A stretch of 64,000 nt of DNA from CAXMST01 sp038206985 (GCA_038206985.1 JBBRAH010000003.1:49633-113632), one strand, 5' to 3'. Numbered from the stretch's first letter, positions 8,848 through 18,254 are shown. Numbers and translations are program-made. Notes: a model not told the origin generated them from the letters alone.

Positions 8848-10917
8848 TTAAGCCGCCGCCGGGGCCGGCGGCATTGTCGGATAGACCTCGATGCCACCGA
8901 GGGAGCGGGCTGCCGCCGACCCCTCCGCGAAGGCCTCGTAAACCGTCCGTGGTTCCACCGCGTCACCGACCAGCCGGGCCGAGCCGAGGTCGGCGGCAAC
9001 GGCCTCATAGAGTTCATCAGCCGGGCGACGGCGGGCACCGACCACGACAGTGTCTGCTTCGAGCACCGACTCGTCCACCGGCCCGATCCGCAGGGCGCTC
9101 ATGTGCGGGGCGAAGACACCGGCCTGATCAATCACAACCTGGCCATCCTCGATCCGTTTGACGCCGACCTTCGACATCAGGGTCACGGCCTTCTCCAGTC
9201 GCTCCATCAACATCGGTCGCACGATCCCGCCGACAACATCGCCGGCGAACTCGCCCTCACCGTCGGTGAACAGGTCCGTGCGGCCGTGGGCGACCAAAGT
9301 CACTTCGGCTCCGTTGGAGGCGAGGTCCAGCGCGACCTGACAGGCGACCAGATCGCCCCCGATCACGACAACCCGGCGCCCCACCTCGACCTTGCCGCGA
9401 AGGACGTCAAAGGCATCCACCGTCTGCGGGCTGTTCCAGCCCGGGATCTCACGCTGCGGCCAGCCACGGGCGCCGGTGGCGATCACGACCCGGTCCGCGC
9501 CAAAACCTCGGACATCGTCCGCTGTCGCCTCCCTGCCGAGCTCGACCGCTACGCCGAGCTGGGAGGTCTGATCGACGAGCCAATCGACGAGTGCGCCCCA
9601 GTCGGCACCGCTCGAGGGCAGAGCAGCAAGCGCCATCTGCCCACCGGCCTTCGCCTCGCGCTCCCAGACGGTGACGTCGTGCCCGGCCTCGGCGGCGACC
9701 CTTGCCGCCTCGAGCCCAGCCGGGCCCGCGCCGACGACGAGGAGCCGCTTGCCGCCTCGATCGGAGCCGTCCGAAGCGCCCCAGCCCGGCAGCACTTCAC
9801 GACCCGTCTCGGGGTTCCCGACGCAGGTGATGTCGAGAGCGCTGAACCAGCGATCGATGCAGCCCTGCGCACAGGCGACGCAGGGCCGGACGTCCTTGGA
9901 GCGGTTCTCCTTGGCCTTCAGGGGGAGGTCCGGATCAGCGAGCAGGGCCCGGCCCATGACGATGAAGTCGGCGTGGCCGGACTCGAGTACGCGCTCGGCG
10001 ATCTCGGGGCTGTTGTAGCGGCCTACCGAGAGCACCGGGAGCTTCGTTGCCGCCTTGATCGCGGCGGCCTGGTCCTCGAACTGGCCCGGACCGACCCATT
10101 GCGGCGCGACGGTCATCTGGACCGCCTCATAGGTGCCTCCGGAGACGTGCACGTAATCCGCGCCTTCCTCCTCCAGCATCGCGACCGTGGCCAGTGAATC
10201 CTCGATCGTGATACCGCCGTCGAGGAACTCCTCGCCCGAGAGCCTGTATCCGACCACGAAGTCGTCGCCCACGGCCGCACGGACGGCCCTTACCGCCTCA
10301 CGGGGGAAGCGCAGCCGGTTGTCGATCGAACCGCCGTACTGGTCGGTTCTGGCGTTCGAGAGCATGGAGACGAAAGCGTGCTGCAGGTAACCGTGGGCGC
10401 CGTGGAACTCCACCAGGTCGAAGCCGGCCTCCTTCGCCCGCACGGCAGCGGCCGCGAACTCATCGACGATCTCTGCGATGCGCTCGACACTGACTTCGTC
10501 CGGGGTCTCACCGAGCAGCGGCTCAGCGATCGGCGAGGGGGCCTCTGCCCGTTGCCCGTCGATGTAGTGGTGCGTGGTCTGGCGACCGGCGTGGGCGAGC
10601 TGGCACCCCATACGTGCACCCTCCTCGTGAACCGCGTCGGTAAGACGGCGCATGCCGGGAATCAGCGCGTCCTCGTAGATCCCCACCTGGTAGTAGGTGC
10701 AGCCGCGGCCCTGCGGAGTCACGTAGGCGTAGCCGAGGTTGATCCATCCGACCCCACCCTGGGCCTTGCGCCGGAAGTGCTCAACCTTCTGGTCGGATAT
10801 CCCCCCGCGGCGATCAGACATGTTGTCGCACATCGACGACATCACCAGCCGGTTCTTGAGCGTCAGCCCACCGATCTGTCCTTCGGCGAAGACATGTGGA
10901 AACGGGTTTTCTGACAT
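8848..10917 (-). CDS. Old Yellow Enzyme family oxidoreductase with 4Fe-4S and FAD/NAD domains (FadH/TMADH-like)
   Basis: A 689-residue three-domain flavoenzyme. Residues 1-340 form an FMN TIM barrel (KNRLVMSSMC, AHAGRQT, EFHGAHGYLQHAF). Cys346, Cys349, Cys353 and Cys365 (CVACAQGC...C) bind a 4Fe-4S cluster. From about 385 there is an FAD/NADH domain (VVGAGPAGLEAARVAA). This is the architecture of 2,4-dienoyl-CoA reductase FadH, trimethylamine dehydrogenase and N-methylproline demethylases. AAGGAG lies 9 nt before the ATG. The gene stands alone, divergent from the rightward operon, and has its own copy of the shared motif 40 bp upstream. Reduction of an unsaturated ring product or oxidative N-demethylation are both possible; sequence alone does not decide. 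Confidence 0.85.
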   Translation of the reverse strand: MSENPFPHVFAEGQIGGLTLKNRLVMSSMCDNMSDRRGGISDQKVEHFRRKAQGGVGWINLGYAYVTPQGRGCTYYQVGIYEDALIPGMRRLTDAVHEEGARMGCQLAHAGRQTTHHYIDGQRAEAPSPIAEPLLGETPDEVSVERIAEIVDEFAAAAVRAKEAGFDLVEFHGAHGYLQHAFVSMLSNARTDQYGGSIDNRLRFPREAVRAVRAAVGDDFVVGYRLSGEEFLDGGITIEDSLATVAMLEEEGADYVHVSGGTYEAVQMTVAPQWVGPGQFEDQAAAIKAATKLPVLSVGRYNSPEIAERVLESGHADFIVMGRALLADPDLPLKAKENRSKDVRPCVACAQGCIDRWFSALDITCVGNPETGREVLPGWGASDGSDRGGKRLLVVGAGPAGLEAARVAAEAGHDVTVWEREAKAGGQMALAALPSSGADWGALVDWLVDQTSQLGVAVELGREATADDVRGFGADRVVIATGARGWPQREIPGWNSPQTVDAFDVLRGKVEVGRRVVVIGGDLVACQVALDLASNGAEVTLVAHGRTDLFTDGEGEFAGDVVGGIVRPMLMERLEKAVTLMSKVGVKRIEDGQVVIDQAGVFAPHMSALRIGPVDESVLEADTVVVGARRRPADELYEAVAADLGSARLVGDAVEPRTVYEAFAEGSAAARSLGGIEVYPTMPPAPAAA

Positions 10918-10956
10918 CGCGTGACTCTCCTTCGGCGACCGGGTGGTAGATGGTGC

Positions 10957-10972
10957 AATGTATTACAAATGG
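10957..10972. promoter_or_regulatory. Candidate operator copy 2 (AATGTATTACAAATGG)
   Basis: Second copy of the shared motif, 40 bp upstream of the leftward flavoprotein gene. It contains a perfect short dyad, TGTA-T-TACA. With copy 3 it sits in the 175-bp divergent region 10918-11092, where it could control both directions. Confidence 0.5.
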
Positions 10973-11017
10973 CCAGGATAGGCAGCCACCCCCCCTTTCC
11001 CGTCCGTTAGGACATAG

Positions 11018-11033
11018 CATGTATTACCATTGC
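11018..11033. promoter_or_regulatory. Candidate operator copy 3 (CATGTATTACCATTGC)
   Basis: Third copy of the shared motif, about 60-75 bp upstream of the rightward molybdenum hydroxylase operon start at 11093. It differs from copy 1 at two positions and from copy 2 at four. The spacing to the gene fits an operator overlapping or close to a promoter, but I cannot identify reliable -35 and -10 boxes. Confidence 0.5.
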
Positions 11034-11092
11034 CTCGCATCGGTCGTCCCCGTACCGTGGGCGAGCCCTGAGGAAGGAGATTGCAGCTTCAA

Positions 11093-13420
11093 GTGCAACT
11101 CGTTGGCAAACGGGTACCCCGACTGGAAGATGATCGCCTTCTGCGCGGCGTCGGCCGGTTCGTGGCGGACGTCGACCTCCCGAATCAGCTCCATCTCCAT
11201 GTGATCAGGGCGGACGTCGCCCATGCCGAACTGCTGGCCATTGACACCTCCGCGGCGCGCTCGCTGCCGGGCGTCAGGTCCGTGCTTACCGCCGAGGATG
11301 TGGGCGCGGTCCCCCTGATCCCGCTTCGACTCGACTTCGGCGTCGAGCTTGAGCCGTTCCTGCAGCCGGTGCTCGCCTCGGGACGCGTGCGGTATGTGGG
11401 AGAGCCGGTCGCGGTAGTAGTGGCCGAGGACCGCTACATCGCCGAGGATGCAGCGGCTCGGATCGAGATCGACTACTCCCCGTTGGAGATCCTGCTCGAC
11501 CCGCGAGAGGCCCTCGAGCCCTCGGCCGGGTCGCTCTGGGACGGGCGCGGCAACGAGGCCGTCGAGCTCCGCAAGGAGTTCGGCGACGTCGGGGCGGCGT
11601 TCGAGCGCGCCGATCGGGTCATCTCCGCCGAGCTCAGCATTGGGCGGCATACCGGCGTGCCGATGGAGACACGGGGACTCGTCGCCGACTGGGACTCGGG
11701 GCGCCGGTCGCTGACTATCTGGGGGGCCGCGCTCGTCACCCACTACCACCGGAGGGTCCTGGCGAGCCTGCTCGACCTGCCGGTGCAGAGCATCCACATG
11801 CGGAACACGGACGTCGGCGGCAACTTCGGCGTCCGCGGTGACTTCTTCCCCGAGGACTACCTCGTGCCCTGGCTCGCGATGCGCCACGGGCGCCCGGTGA
11901 AGTGGGTCGAGGATCGGCGTGAGCACTTCGTCTCGATCAACCATGCGCGCGAGCAACTGCATCAGATCGAGGCCGCCTTCGACTCAGATGCTCGCCTGCT
12001 CGGACTCAGAGATGAGATCTGGCACAACAAGGGCGCCTACATCCGGCCCACCGGAATCGTCGTCTCCGAGATCTCTATCGGGATGATCCCCTGGCCTTAT
12101 CGCGTGCCCGCCTATTCGGGCGTGATCCACGTAGTCACCACCAACAAGACCCCGGTCGGCCCCTACCGAGCGCCGGGCAGATTCGAGAACACCTTCGCTC
12201 GCGAGCAACTCTTCAACATCGCTGCCGAGGAGCTTGGCGTCGACCCGGTACACCTCCGCCGCGTCAACCTGCTCGAGCCGGAGGAGCTGCCGCATGAGCC
12301 CGACCTGTCGATGGGGGGCGAGGCGTTCATCCTCAACTCCGGCGACTTCCCGCGCATGCTCGATCGAGCGACGTCGACGAGTGGCTTCCAGGGCTGGCGT
12401 GAGGAGGCGGCGGAGCTGCGATTGCAGGGGCGCCTGGTCGGCGCCGGCCTCAGCTATTTCATGGACAAGAGCGGACTCGGACTCTACGAGACCGGTGGCA
12501 TCGACATCGGCCCGGACGGCTCCGTGAAGCTGCTGATCGGTGGGGCCTCCTCGGGCCAGGGGATCGAAACCGCGATGGCGCAGATCGCCGCCGAGGTCCT
12601 GACGCTGAGGCCGGAGTCGTTCGAGGTCGTGCACGGCGACACCGACCTGATTCCGGACGGTGTCGGCTCATGGTCCAGTCGCTCCACCGTGATCGGCGGC
12701 AGCGCGGTCCTCCGGGCCGCCGAGGCAACCCGGGAGAAGGCCCTCCGGATCGCCGCCGACGTGCTCGAGCTCGACACCGGTGATCTGGTCCTCGAGGAGG
12801 GGCGGGTACGCCCAAAGGGATCCCCGGCCGAGGGCATGACACTGGGCGAGATCTCGGCCGCCAACGACTCGGTCGAGGCCCACCGACGCGAGGACGAGCC
12901 CGGCCTCGGCGCCCGGGAGATCTACATCGATCCGCAGATGAACTATCCCTACGGCGTCGCGCTCTGCCAGCTGGAGATCGATCCCGAGACCGGGGAGCTC
13001 GACATGCGCCACTACTTCGTCGCTTATGAGGCGGGCCGCGCCGTCAACCCGATGCTTCTCGAGGGCCAGATCGTCGGAGGAGTCGTTCAGGGCCTCGGCG
13101 GAGCTACGCTCGAGGAGCTGCACTACGACGACGCCGGCCAGCCGCAGGCCACCAGTTTCATCGACTATCTGCTCCCGACCTCGGTCGAGGTCCCCACAAC
13201 GATCGACTCGCTGATCACCGAGGACGCTCCGACGCCTACGAACCCGCTCGGCGCCAAGGGTGCCGGGGAGTCGGGAATCATGGCGGTCGGCGCGACCGTC
13301 GCGGGGGCGGTCTCCGACGCCCTTCAGAACCCAAGGCTCGCGGTGCGACTGCCGCTGACGCCCGAGCGGATCCGAAATCTGGTCCATTCAGCACATTCGA
13401 CGAAGGAGGTCCCAGCGTGA
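11093..13420 (+). CDS. Molybdenum hydroxylase large subunit (CoxL family) 3, without own partner subunits
   Basis: A 775-residue molybdopterin subunit beginning VQLVGKRVPRLEDDRLLRG. An upstream TTG at 11081 is possible but directly abuts AGGAAGGAGA, so the GTG at 11093 is preferred, although its spacing of about 13 nt is long. Motifs are DVGGNFG, GPYRAPGRFE and GAKGAGESG with the catalytic glutamate. It opens the rightward operon. It has no adjacent medium or small subunit gene; the nearest (14540-15397 and 15394-15897) directly precede another large subunit. It may therefore share those electron-transfer subunits. The substrate is unknown, and form I CO dehydrogenase is excluded by the loop sequence. 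Confidence 0.85.
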   Translation: MQLVGKRVPRLEDDRLLRGVGRFVADVDLPNQLHLHVIRADVAHAELLAIDTSAARSLPGVRSVLTAEDVGAVPLIPLRLDFGVELEPFLQPVLASGRVRYVGEPVAVVVAEDRYIAEDAAARIEIDYSPLEILLDPREALEPSAGSLWDGRGNEAVELRKEFGDVGAAFERADRVISAELSIGRHTGVPMETRGLVADWDSGRRSLTIWGAALVTHYHRRVLASLLDLPVQSIHMRNTDVGGNFGVRGDFFPEDYLVPWLAMRHGRPVKWVEDRREHFVSINHAREQLHQIEAAFDSDARLLGLRDEIWHNKGAYIRPTGIVVSEISIGMIPWPYRVPAYSGVIHVVTTNKTPVGPYRAPGRFENTFAREQLFNIAAEELGVDPVHLRRVNLLEPEELPHEPDLSMGGEAFILNSGDFPRMLDRATSTSGFQGWREEAAELRLQGRLVGAGLSYFMDKSGLGLYETGGIDIGPDGSVKLLIGGASSGQGIETAMAQIAAEVLTLRPESFEVVHGDTDLIPDGVGSWSSRSTVIGGSAVLRAAEATREKALRIAADVLELDTGDLVLEEGRVRPKGSPAEGMTLGEISAANDSVEAHRREDEPGLGAREIYIDPQMNYPYGVALCQLEIDPETGELDMRHYFVAYEAGRAVNPMLLEGQIVGGVVQGLGGATLEELHYDDAGQPQATSFIDYLLPTSVEVPTTIDSLITEDAPTPTNPLGAKGAGESGIMAVGATVAGAVSDALQNPRLAVRLPLTPERIRNLVHSAHSTKEVPA

Positions 13421-13464
13421 GCCGACCAACAAGAGCCGCAACGCCGACCGCGAATGGAAGGTGA
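13417..13464 (+). CDS. Possible 15-residue leader or coupling ORF
   Basis: A GTG overlaps the stop of the large subunit gene (GTGA). AAGGAGG lies at 13403-13409, 7 nt before it, which is the strongest ribosome binding site of the region. The frame ends with TGA at 13462, 5 nt before the ATG of the hydrolase gene, and encodes MSRPTRAATPTANGR. It may keep ribosomes loaded for the next gene or be a decayed start. No conservation evidence is available. Confidence 0.3.
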   Translation: MSRPTRAATPTANGR

Positions 13465-13469
13465 AGACG

Positions 13470-14543
13470 ATGACTGACCCTGCAGCAATCCTCAATCACG
13501 GACGCATGCTCTCCGACGGCATCCCGTACTTCGACATCCGCGAGGCCGAACTCGCCGCCGAGCGCGAGGACTTTGACTGGTTCGAGTTCTGGACAGAGCT
13601 GAGCCGGTCCTACGAGGAGCGGGCGGAGTCCGCCCTCGAGGCGGGAGACGGGCTCTCCGGCGGGCGCTGGATGTGGAACGGATCGCTGAGCTCGCACTAC
13701 GCGCAGTTCATGTGGTTCCACGATCCCGAGCGTCGCGAGGCAGGCCAGCGACGCAAGGTCGAGCTGTACAACCGCGCGGCCCCCCATCTGCGCCCCGCCG
13801 CCGAGCGGATCGAGCTTCCTTTCGAGGAGACCATCATCCCGGGCTTTCTCCGGGTTCCCGAGAACCACACCCGCACCGGGACGCCGGCGCCGTGCTGCAT
13901 CCTGATCGGCGGCCTCGAGAGCACCAAAGAGGAGAGCCACCTGTTCGAGAATCTCTGCCTCGAGCGTGGGATGGCGACCTTCAGCTTCGATGGCCCAGGC
14001 CAAGGGGAGCTGTTCTTCACGGTGAAGCTATGCGGGGACTTCGAGCGCTACACGTCCGCGGTCGTCGACGCCCTCCAGGCCCGGCCCGAGATCGACGAAC
14101 GGCGGATCGGCGTCCTCGGAAGGAGCCTCGGTGGCCACTACGCCCCGCGCTCAGCCGCCGCGGACGACCGACTCGCGGCCTGCTGCGCATGGGGCGCGTG
14201 CTTCGACCTGTCCGATCTCGACCGGATGCCGGAGCACACGCGCGACGGCTTCGCCTATGTGACCGGGATCGACGATCGGGAGTCTGCACTCGAGCATCTG
14301 CGTAGCTCAATCGATCTAAGCGCGCTGGCCCCGTCGCTGCGCTGCCCCACGCTGGTCACGCACGGACGCCACGACGCGATTTTCAGCATGGATCAAGTCG
14401 AGAAGTTCCGGGCCTCGGTCAGCAACGCCCCACTCGAGATCGAGGTCGACGATCAGGGCGATCACTGCTGCCACAATCGAGGGCACCTCGTTCGCCCGCG
14501 GATGGCGGACTGGATGGCTCGGCAACTGGAGGCGAAAGGATGA
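13470..14543 (+). CDS. Alpha/beta hydrolase similar to 2,6-dihydroxypseudooxynicotine hydrolase
   Basis: A 357-residue hydrolase whose layout fits 2,6-dihydroxypseudooxynicotine hydrolase, the C-C bond cleaving enzyme of bacterial nicotine catabolism: an N-terminal helical extension (about 1-135), then an alpha/beta core. Visible elements are IGGLESTKEE, the nucleophile elbow GRSLGGHYA (Ser219), acid Asp302 in THGRHDA, and His332 in GDHCCHNRGH. The ATG at 13470 has GGAAGG 8 nt upstream. The gene is coupled by ATGA to the FAD subunit gene. It would cleave an acyl chain from a hydroxylated ring made by the neighbouring molybdenum hydroxylases. The family match is good; the true substrate is unproven. 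Confidence 0.75.
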   Translation: MTDPAAILNHGRMLSDGIPYFDIREAELAAEREDFDWFEFWTELSRSYEERAESALEAGDGLSGGRWMWNGSLSSHYAQFMWFHDPERREAGQRRKVELYNRAAPHLRPAAERIELPFEETIIPGFLRVPENHTRTGTPAPCCILIGGLESTKEESHLFENLCLERGMATFSFDGPGQGELFFTVKLCGDFERYTSAVVDALQARPEIDERRIGVLGRSLGGHYAPRSAAADDRLAACCAWGACFDLSDLDRMPEHTRDGFAYVTGIDDRESALEHLRSSIDLSALAPSLRCPTLVTHGRHDAIFSMDQVEKFRASVSNAPLEIEVDDQGDHCCHNRGHLVRPRMADWMARQLEAKG

Positions 14544-15397
14544 AACCGCCGCCGTTCGATTACGAGGCCCCGGAGACGCTCGATGCAGCGATCGCGCTCC
14601 TCGGCGGGGACGAGGACGCCAAGGCGCTGGCCGGCGGGCAGAGCCTGGTGCCGCTGCTGAGCCTTCGTCTCACCTACCCGAGTCTCCTGGTAGACCTGCG
14701 CCGGATACCGGGCCTCGACGGAATCGAGCAGACCGACGGCAGCCTCGTGATCGGCGCGATGACCAGGCAGCGTGCGGCCGAGCTCGACGATCGGGTGCGC
14801 GAGAGCTGCCCGCTACTGGGCAAGGCCCTCACCCATGTCGCTCACCCGCAGATCCGCAGCCGGGGAACCGTCGGCGGATCGATTGCCCATGCCGATCCAG
14901 CCTCCGAGCTCCCGGCGACGATGCTGGCCCTCGGCGGGAAGGCGAGGATCGCGGGGCCCGGCGGCAACCGCGAGGTGGATGCCGAGGCACTCTTCACCGG
15001 CCTACTGACGACGGCACTCGAGCCGGGCGAACTGATCACGGCGATCGAGCTGCCAACGCCGCCTGCGAACGCCGGATCCGCGTGCGTCGAGGTCACCCGC
15101 CGCCGGGGTGACTATGCACAGGCCGGCTGCGTGGCACTTGTCGAACTCGAGGACGGTTCCGTGGCCGACTCCGCGGTCGCCTTCTTCGGCATCGCCGATC
15201 GACCGGTCCGCGCCCCTGAAGTCGAGCGGGCGATCGCCGGCCTCGGGCCCGCCGAGGCCGCCCACGAGGCGGCGGATGCCGCCACCCGAACCATCGAGCC
15301 CGGATCCGACCCGGAGCTCAGCGACGATTACCGGCTTCACCTGGTCGGTGTAGTCGTGCGACGTGCTGTCGAACAGGCAGCGAAGGAGGCCAAGTGA
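14540..15397 (+). CDS. Molybdenum hydroxylase FAD-binding medium subunit (CoxM-like) 3
   Basis: A 285-residue FAD subunit with both flavin motifs: LAGGQSLVPLLSLR near residue 31 and TVGGSIAHADPASELP near residue 112. The CO dehydrogenase flavoprotein C-terminal domain contains VTRRRGDYAQAG. The start overlaps the hydrolase stop (ATGA). The small subunit start overlaps its end, so M-S-L (14540-18254) forms a complete enzyme and may also serve the orphan large subunit at 11093-13420. Confidence 0.9.
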   Translation: MKPPPFDYEAPETLDAAIALLGGDEDAKALAGGQSLVPLLSLRLTYPSLLVDLRRIPGLDGIEQTDGSLVIGAMTRQRAAELDDRVRESCPLLGKALTHVAHPQIRSRGTVGGSIAHADPASELPATMLALGGKARIAGPGGNREVDAEALFTGLLTTALEPGELITAIELPTPPANAGSACVEVTRRRGDYAQAGCVALVELEDGSVADSAVAFFGIADRPVRAPEVERAIAGLGPAEAAHEAADAATRTIEPGSDPELSDDYRLHLVGVVVRRAVEQAAKEAK

Positions 15398-15897
15398 GTA
15401 GACACCAGATCACCCTCGAGGTCAATGGAGAGGAGCAGGTCAAAGAGGTCGATTCCCGCACGACCCTCGCCGACTTCCTTCGCGAGGAACTCGACCTGAC
15501 CGCGACCCATCTCGGCTGCGAACACGGCGTCTGCGGCGCCTGTACGGTCCTGATCAACGGCGAGAGTGCCCGCACCTGCACCGTGCTCGCGGTACAGGCG
15601 GACGGGGCGACGATCACGACGCTGGAGGGTCTCGTAGCGGCGGATGAGGATCTGCATCCGGTGCAGCAGGCCTTCTGGGACAAGCACGGCTTGCAGTGCG
15701 GTTTCTGCACGCCCGGGCTGGTCCTGAGCGTGGCTGAGCTGCTCGAAAGGGACCCCGACCCCAGCGAGGACGAGGTCCTCGAGGTGATTGGCGGCCACAT
15801 CTGCCGCTGTACCGGGTACACGAAGATCCGCGAGGCGGTGGCCGAGGCCTCTCGGCTCATCCGCGAGTCTCCCCGGACTGTGGGAGAGGGTCGATGA
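15394..15897 (+). CDS. Molybdenum hydroxylase [2Fe-2S] small subunit (CoxS-like) 3
   Basis: A 167-residue Fe-S subunit starting at a GTG that overlaps the preceding stop and has AAGGAGG at 15383-15389. Cluster motifs CEHGVCGACTVLING, QCGFCTPGL and ICRCTGYTK mark both [2Fe-2S] sites. Length is standard for the family. It is coupled to the following large subunit by ATGA and transfers electrons from molybdenum to the FAD of the subunit encoded just upstream. Confidence 0.92.
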   Translation: MSRHQITLEVNGEEQVKEVDSRTTLADFLREELDLTATHLGCEHGVCGACTVLINGESARTCTVLAVQADGATITTLEGLVAADEDLHPVQQAFWDKHGLQCGFCTPGLVLSVAELLERDPDPSEDEVLEVIGGHICRCTGYTKIREAVAEASRLIRESPRTVGEGR

Positions 15898-18254
15898 GCT
15901 CGCCGGACCACCGCGCCGCCGGCGACCCGCAACGCCCCTTCGGCGCGCCCCTCAAGCGCAAGGAGGACCCGCGGCTACTTCGCGGCGGCGGCAGCTACAT
16001 CGCCGACATGAAGATGCACGGCATGCTGGCTGCCGCCGTCGTTCGCAGCCCCCACGCCCACGCCCGGATCATCTCGATCGACACCTCCGAAGCTGAGCGG
16101 GACCCGCGTACCCGGGCCGTGCTGACCGCCGGCGACCTGCCGGAGATCGAGCCGCTCGTCTGCATCGACGCGGAAGAGACCACGAAACCGTTCAACCAGC
16201 CCGTGATCGCGGGGGACAAGGTCCGTTACGTAGGCGAGCCGGTGGCGGTCGTTGTCGCCTCCGACCGCGCCGTCGCCGAGGACATCGCCGAGTTGGTACT
16301 CGTCGAGTACGAGCCCCTCGACGCGGTGGTCGATCCCGAGCGGGCGCTCGACGACGGTGCTCCGATCATCCATTCGGAGACGAACCTCGTCGACACCCTC
16401 GAGTATGAGATCGGAGATTCGGAGGGTGCCTTCGACGGAGCGCCACACGTGATCAGCGAACGGTTCCAGACCCAGCGCTACGCCGGGACGCCGATCGAGA
16501 CCCGAGGAATGATCGCGGAGTGGGACGAGCGGACCCAGTCGATGACGCTTTGGTCCTCGACCCAGGTCCCAAACACCGTCAAGGGGTTCCTCGCCGAGCG
16601 CCTCGGACTCCCCGGAACGGCAATCAGGGTCCGTGTTCCTGACGTCGGCGGGGCGTTCGGGGTCAAAATCCAGATCTACCCCGAGGAAGTGCTGATCAGC
16701 TTCCTCGCAATGCGCCTCCGACGACCCGTGAAGTGGATCGAGGATCGCTGGGAGCACTTCGTGGCGACCACGCACGGCCGGGAGCAGATCCACGATCTCG
16801 AGATCGCCTTCGACGACGACGGTCAGATCCTCGGAGTCCGCGACGACTGCATCACGAACACAGGTGCGTACCTGCAGAGCCTGACACTTGTGGAGCCCTT
16901 CATCGGCGTCGCCATGCTGACGGGGCCCTACGCGGTTCCGGCGCTCAGGGCAACCTCGCGGGTGGCGATCACCAACAAAACCCCGATGAACCCCTTCCGG
17001 GGCGTCGGCCACGTCCAGGCCGCGTTCACAATGGAGCGCGCGATCGACATGATCGCCAGGAAGCTCGACCTCGATCCGGCTCAGGTAAGGCTGCTGAACA
17101 TGATCCCGACCGAGTCGCTCCCCCTCGCCCGCGGGATCGGCAACGTCCTCGCCGGCGAGATCGTCTACGACTCAGGCGACTACCGACGATGCCTGAGCCG
17201 CGCACTTGAGATCTCCCGCTATGAGGAGTTCGCAGCCAATCGCGAGCGGGCGCGTGAAGAGGGCCGCCTGATCGGTATCGGGATCGGTGCCTTCGTCGAG
17301 GAGACTGGTCTCGGCCCATACGAGAGTGGCACCGTCCGCGTCGAGCCCTCCGGCAGGATCGTGGTCCTGAGTGGCGCCTCCCCTTCAGGCCAGGGCCATC
17401 TGACTACGCTTGCGCAGGTCGCCGCCGACGAGCTCGGAGTCTCGATTGAGCAAGTCGACGTCGTCGTTGGCGACACCGACCTGATTCGATGGGGAGTCGG
17501 CACCTACGCGAGCCGCACGGCCGCCGTGGGCGGAGTCGCCGTGCGCAACGCCGCGAGCGCGGCGCGGGAGAAGCTCCTGCGGGTCGCGGCCGACATGCTT
17601 GAGGCCGATGCGTCGGACCTCGAGCTGGCGGAGGGCGCGGTCCGCGTCGTCGGCTCACCCGGATCATCGGCCCCGCTCGCCGAGATAGCGAGCCGCGTGA
17701 TGCCGGGTGAGGAACTGCCTGTGGGAATCGACGAGTACGGGATCGAGGCCACCGACGTTTACCACCCCTCGTCAAACACGTTTTCCTACGGTGTCCACAT
17801 CTCCAAGGTCGAGGTTGACCGCGACACCGGAATGGTGAAGCTGCTCGAGCATCACGTCGTCAACGACTCCGGAACGGTCGTCAACCCCCTGATTCTCGAC
17901 GGCCAGGTCCAGGGCGGGGTGGCGCTGGGGGTCGGAGGCGCACTACTGGAGGAGGTGCGCTACTCAGAGGACGGTCAGCCCGAAAACCCCAACTTCATGG
18001 ACTACTTGCTGCCAACCGTCGAAACCGTTCCGATCATCGAGGTCGAACACATGGTGGTCCCGACGCCGATCAACGACGACGGCGTCAAGGGAGGCGGCGA
18101 GGGGGGCGCGGTCGGCGCCCCCGCCGCGATCGCGAACGCCGTGGCCGACGCAATCCACCCCGCCCGCGTCAATGCGACACCGCTTACCCCCGTCCGGGTA
18201 TTCGCAGCGATGGCCGAGGCTGGGCTCGTCAGCCCTCTGGGATCGGGCCGATGA
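15894..18254 (+). CDS. Molybdenum hydroxylase large subunit (CoxL family) 4
   Basis: A 786-residue molybdopterin-binding catalytic subunit. Motifs are DVGGAFGVK, NPFRGVGHVQAAFTME at the substrate loop and GVKGGGEGG with the catalytic glutamate near the C terminus. The N terminus (PFGAPLKRKEDPRLLRGGGSY) is typical of the family. It forms the last member of an M-S-L set and is coupled by ATGA to the downstream flavoprotein gene. Its substrate loop differs from those of the three other large subunits here, so the four enzymes probably act on different intermediates; this is inference. Confidence 0.88.
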   Translation: MSSPDHRAAGDPQRPFGAPLKRKEDPRLLRGGGSYIADMKMHGMLAAAVVRSPHAHARIISIDTSEAERDPRTRAVLTAGDLPEIEPLVCIDAEETTKPFNQPVIAGDKVRYVGEPVAVVVASDRAVAEDIAELVLVEYEPLDAVVDPERALDDGAPIIHSETNLVDTLEYEIGDSEGAFDGAPHVISERFQTQRYAGTPIETRGMIAEWDERTQSMTLWSSTQVPNTVKGFLAERLGLPGTAIRVRVPDVGGAFGVKIQIYPEEVLISFLAMRLRRPVKWIEDRWEHFVATTHGREQIHDLEIAFDDDGQILGVRDDCITNTGAYLQSLTLVEPFIGVAMLTGPYAVPALRATSRVAITNKTPMNPFRGVGHVQAAFTMERAIDMIARKLDLDPAQVRLLNMIPTESLPLARGIGNVLAGEIVYDSGDYRRCLSRALEISRYEEFAANRERAREEGRLIGIGIGAFVEETGLGPYESGTVRVEPSGRIVVLSGASPSGQGHLTTLAQVAADELGVSIEQVDVVVGDTDLIRWGVGTYASRTAAVGGVAVRNAASAAREKLLRVAADMLEADASDLELAEGAVRVVGSPGSSAPLAEIASRVMPGEELPVGIDEYGIEATDVYHPSSNTFSYGVHISKVEVDRDTGMVKLLEHHVVNDSGTVVNPLILDGQVQGGVALGVGGALLEEVRYSEDGQPENPNFMDYLLPTVETVPIIEVEHMVVPTPINDDGVKGGGEGGAVGAPAAIANAVADAIHPARVNATPLTPVRVFAAMAEAGLVSPLGSGR

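Noticed and set aside
469..18254. Carbon monoxide dehydrogenase (form I) operons
   Set aside because: None of the four large subunits has the AYRCSFR active-site loop; the loops read VYRGVAQP, MRGFGSPQ, PYRAPGRF and PFRGVGHV. They are better called molybdenum hydroxylases of unknown substrate.
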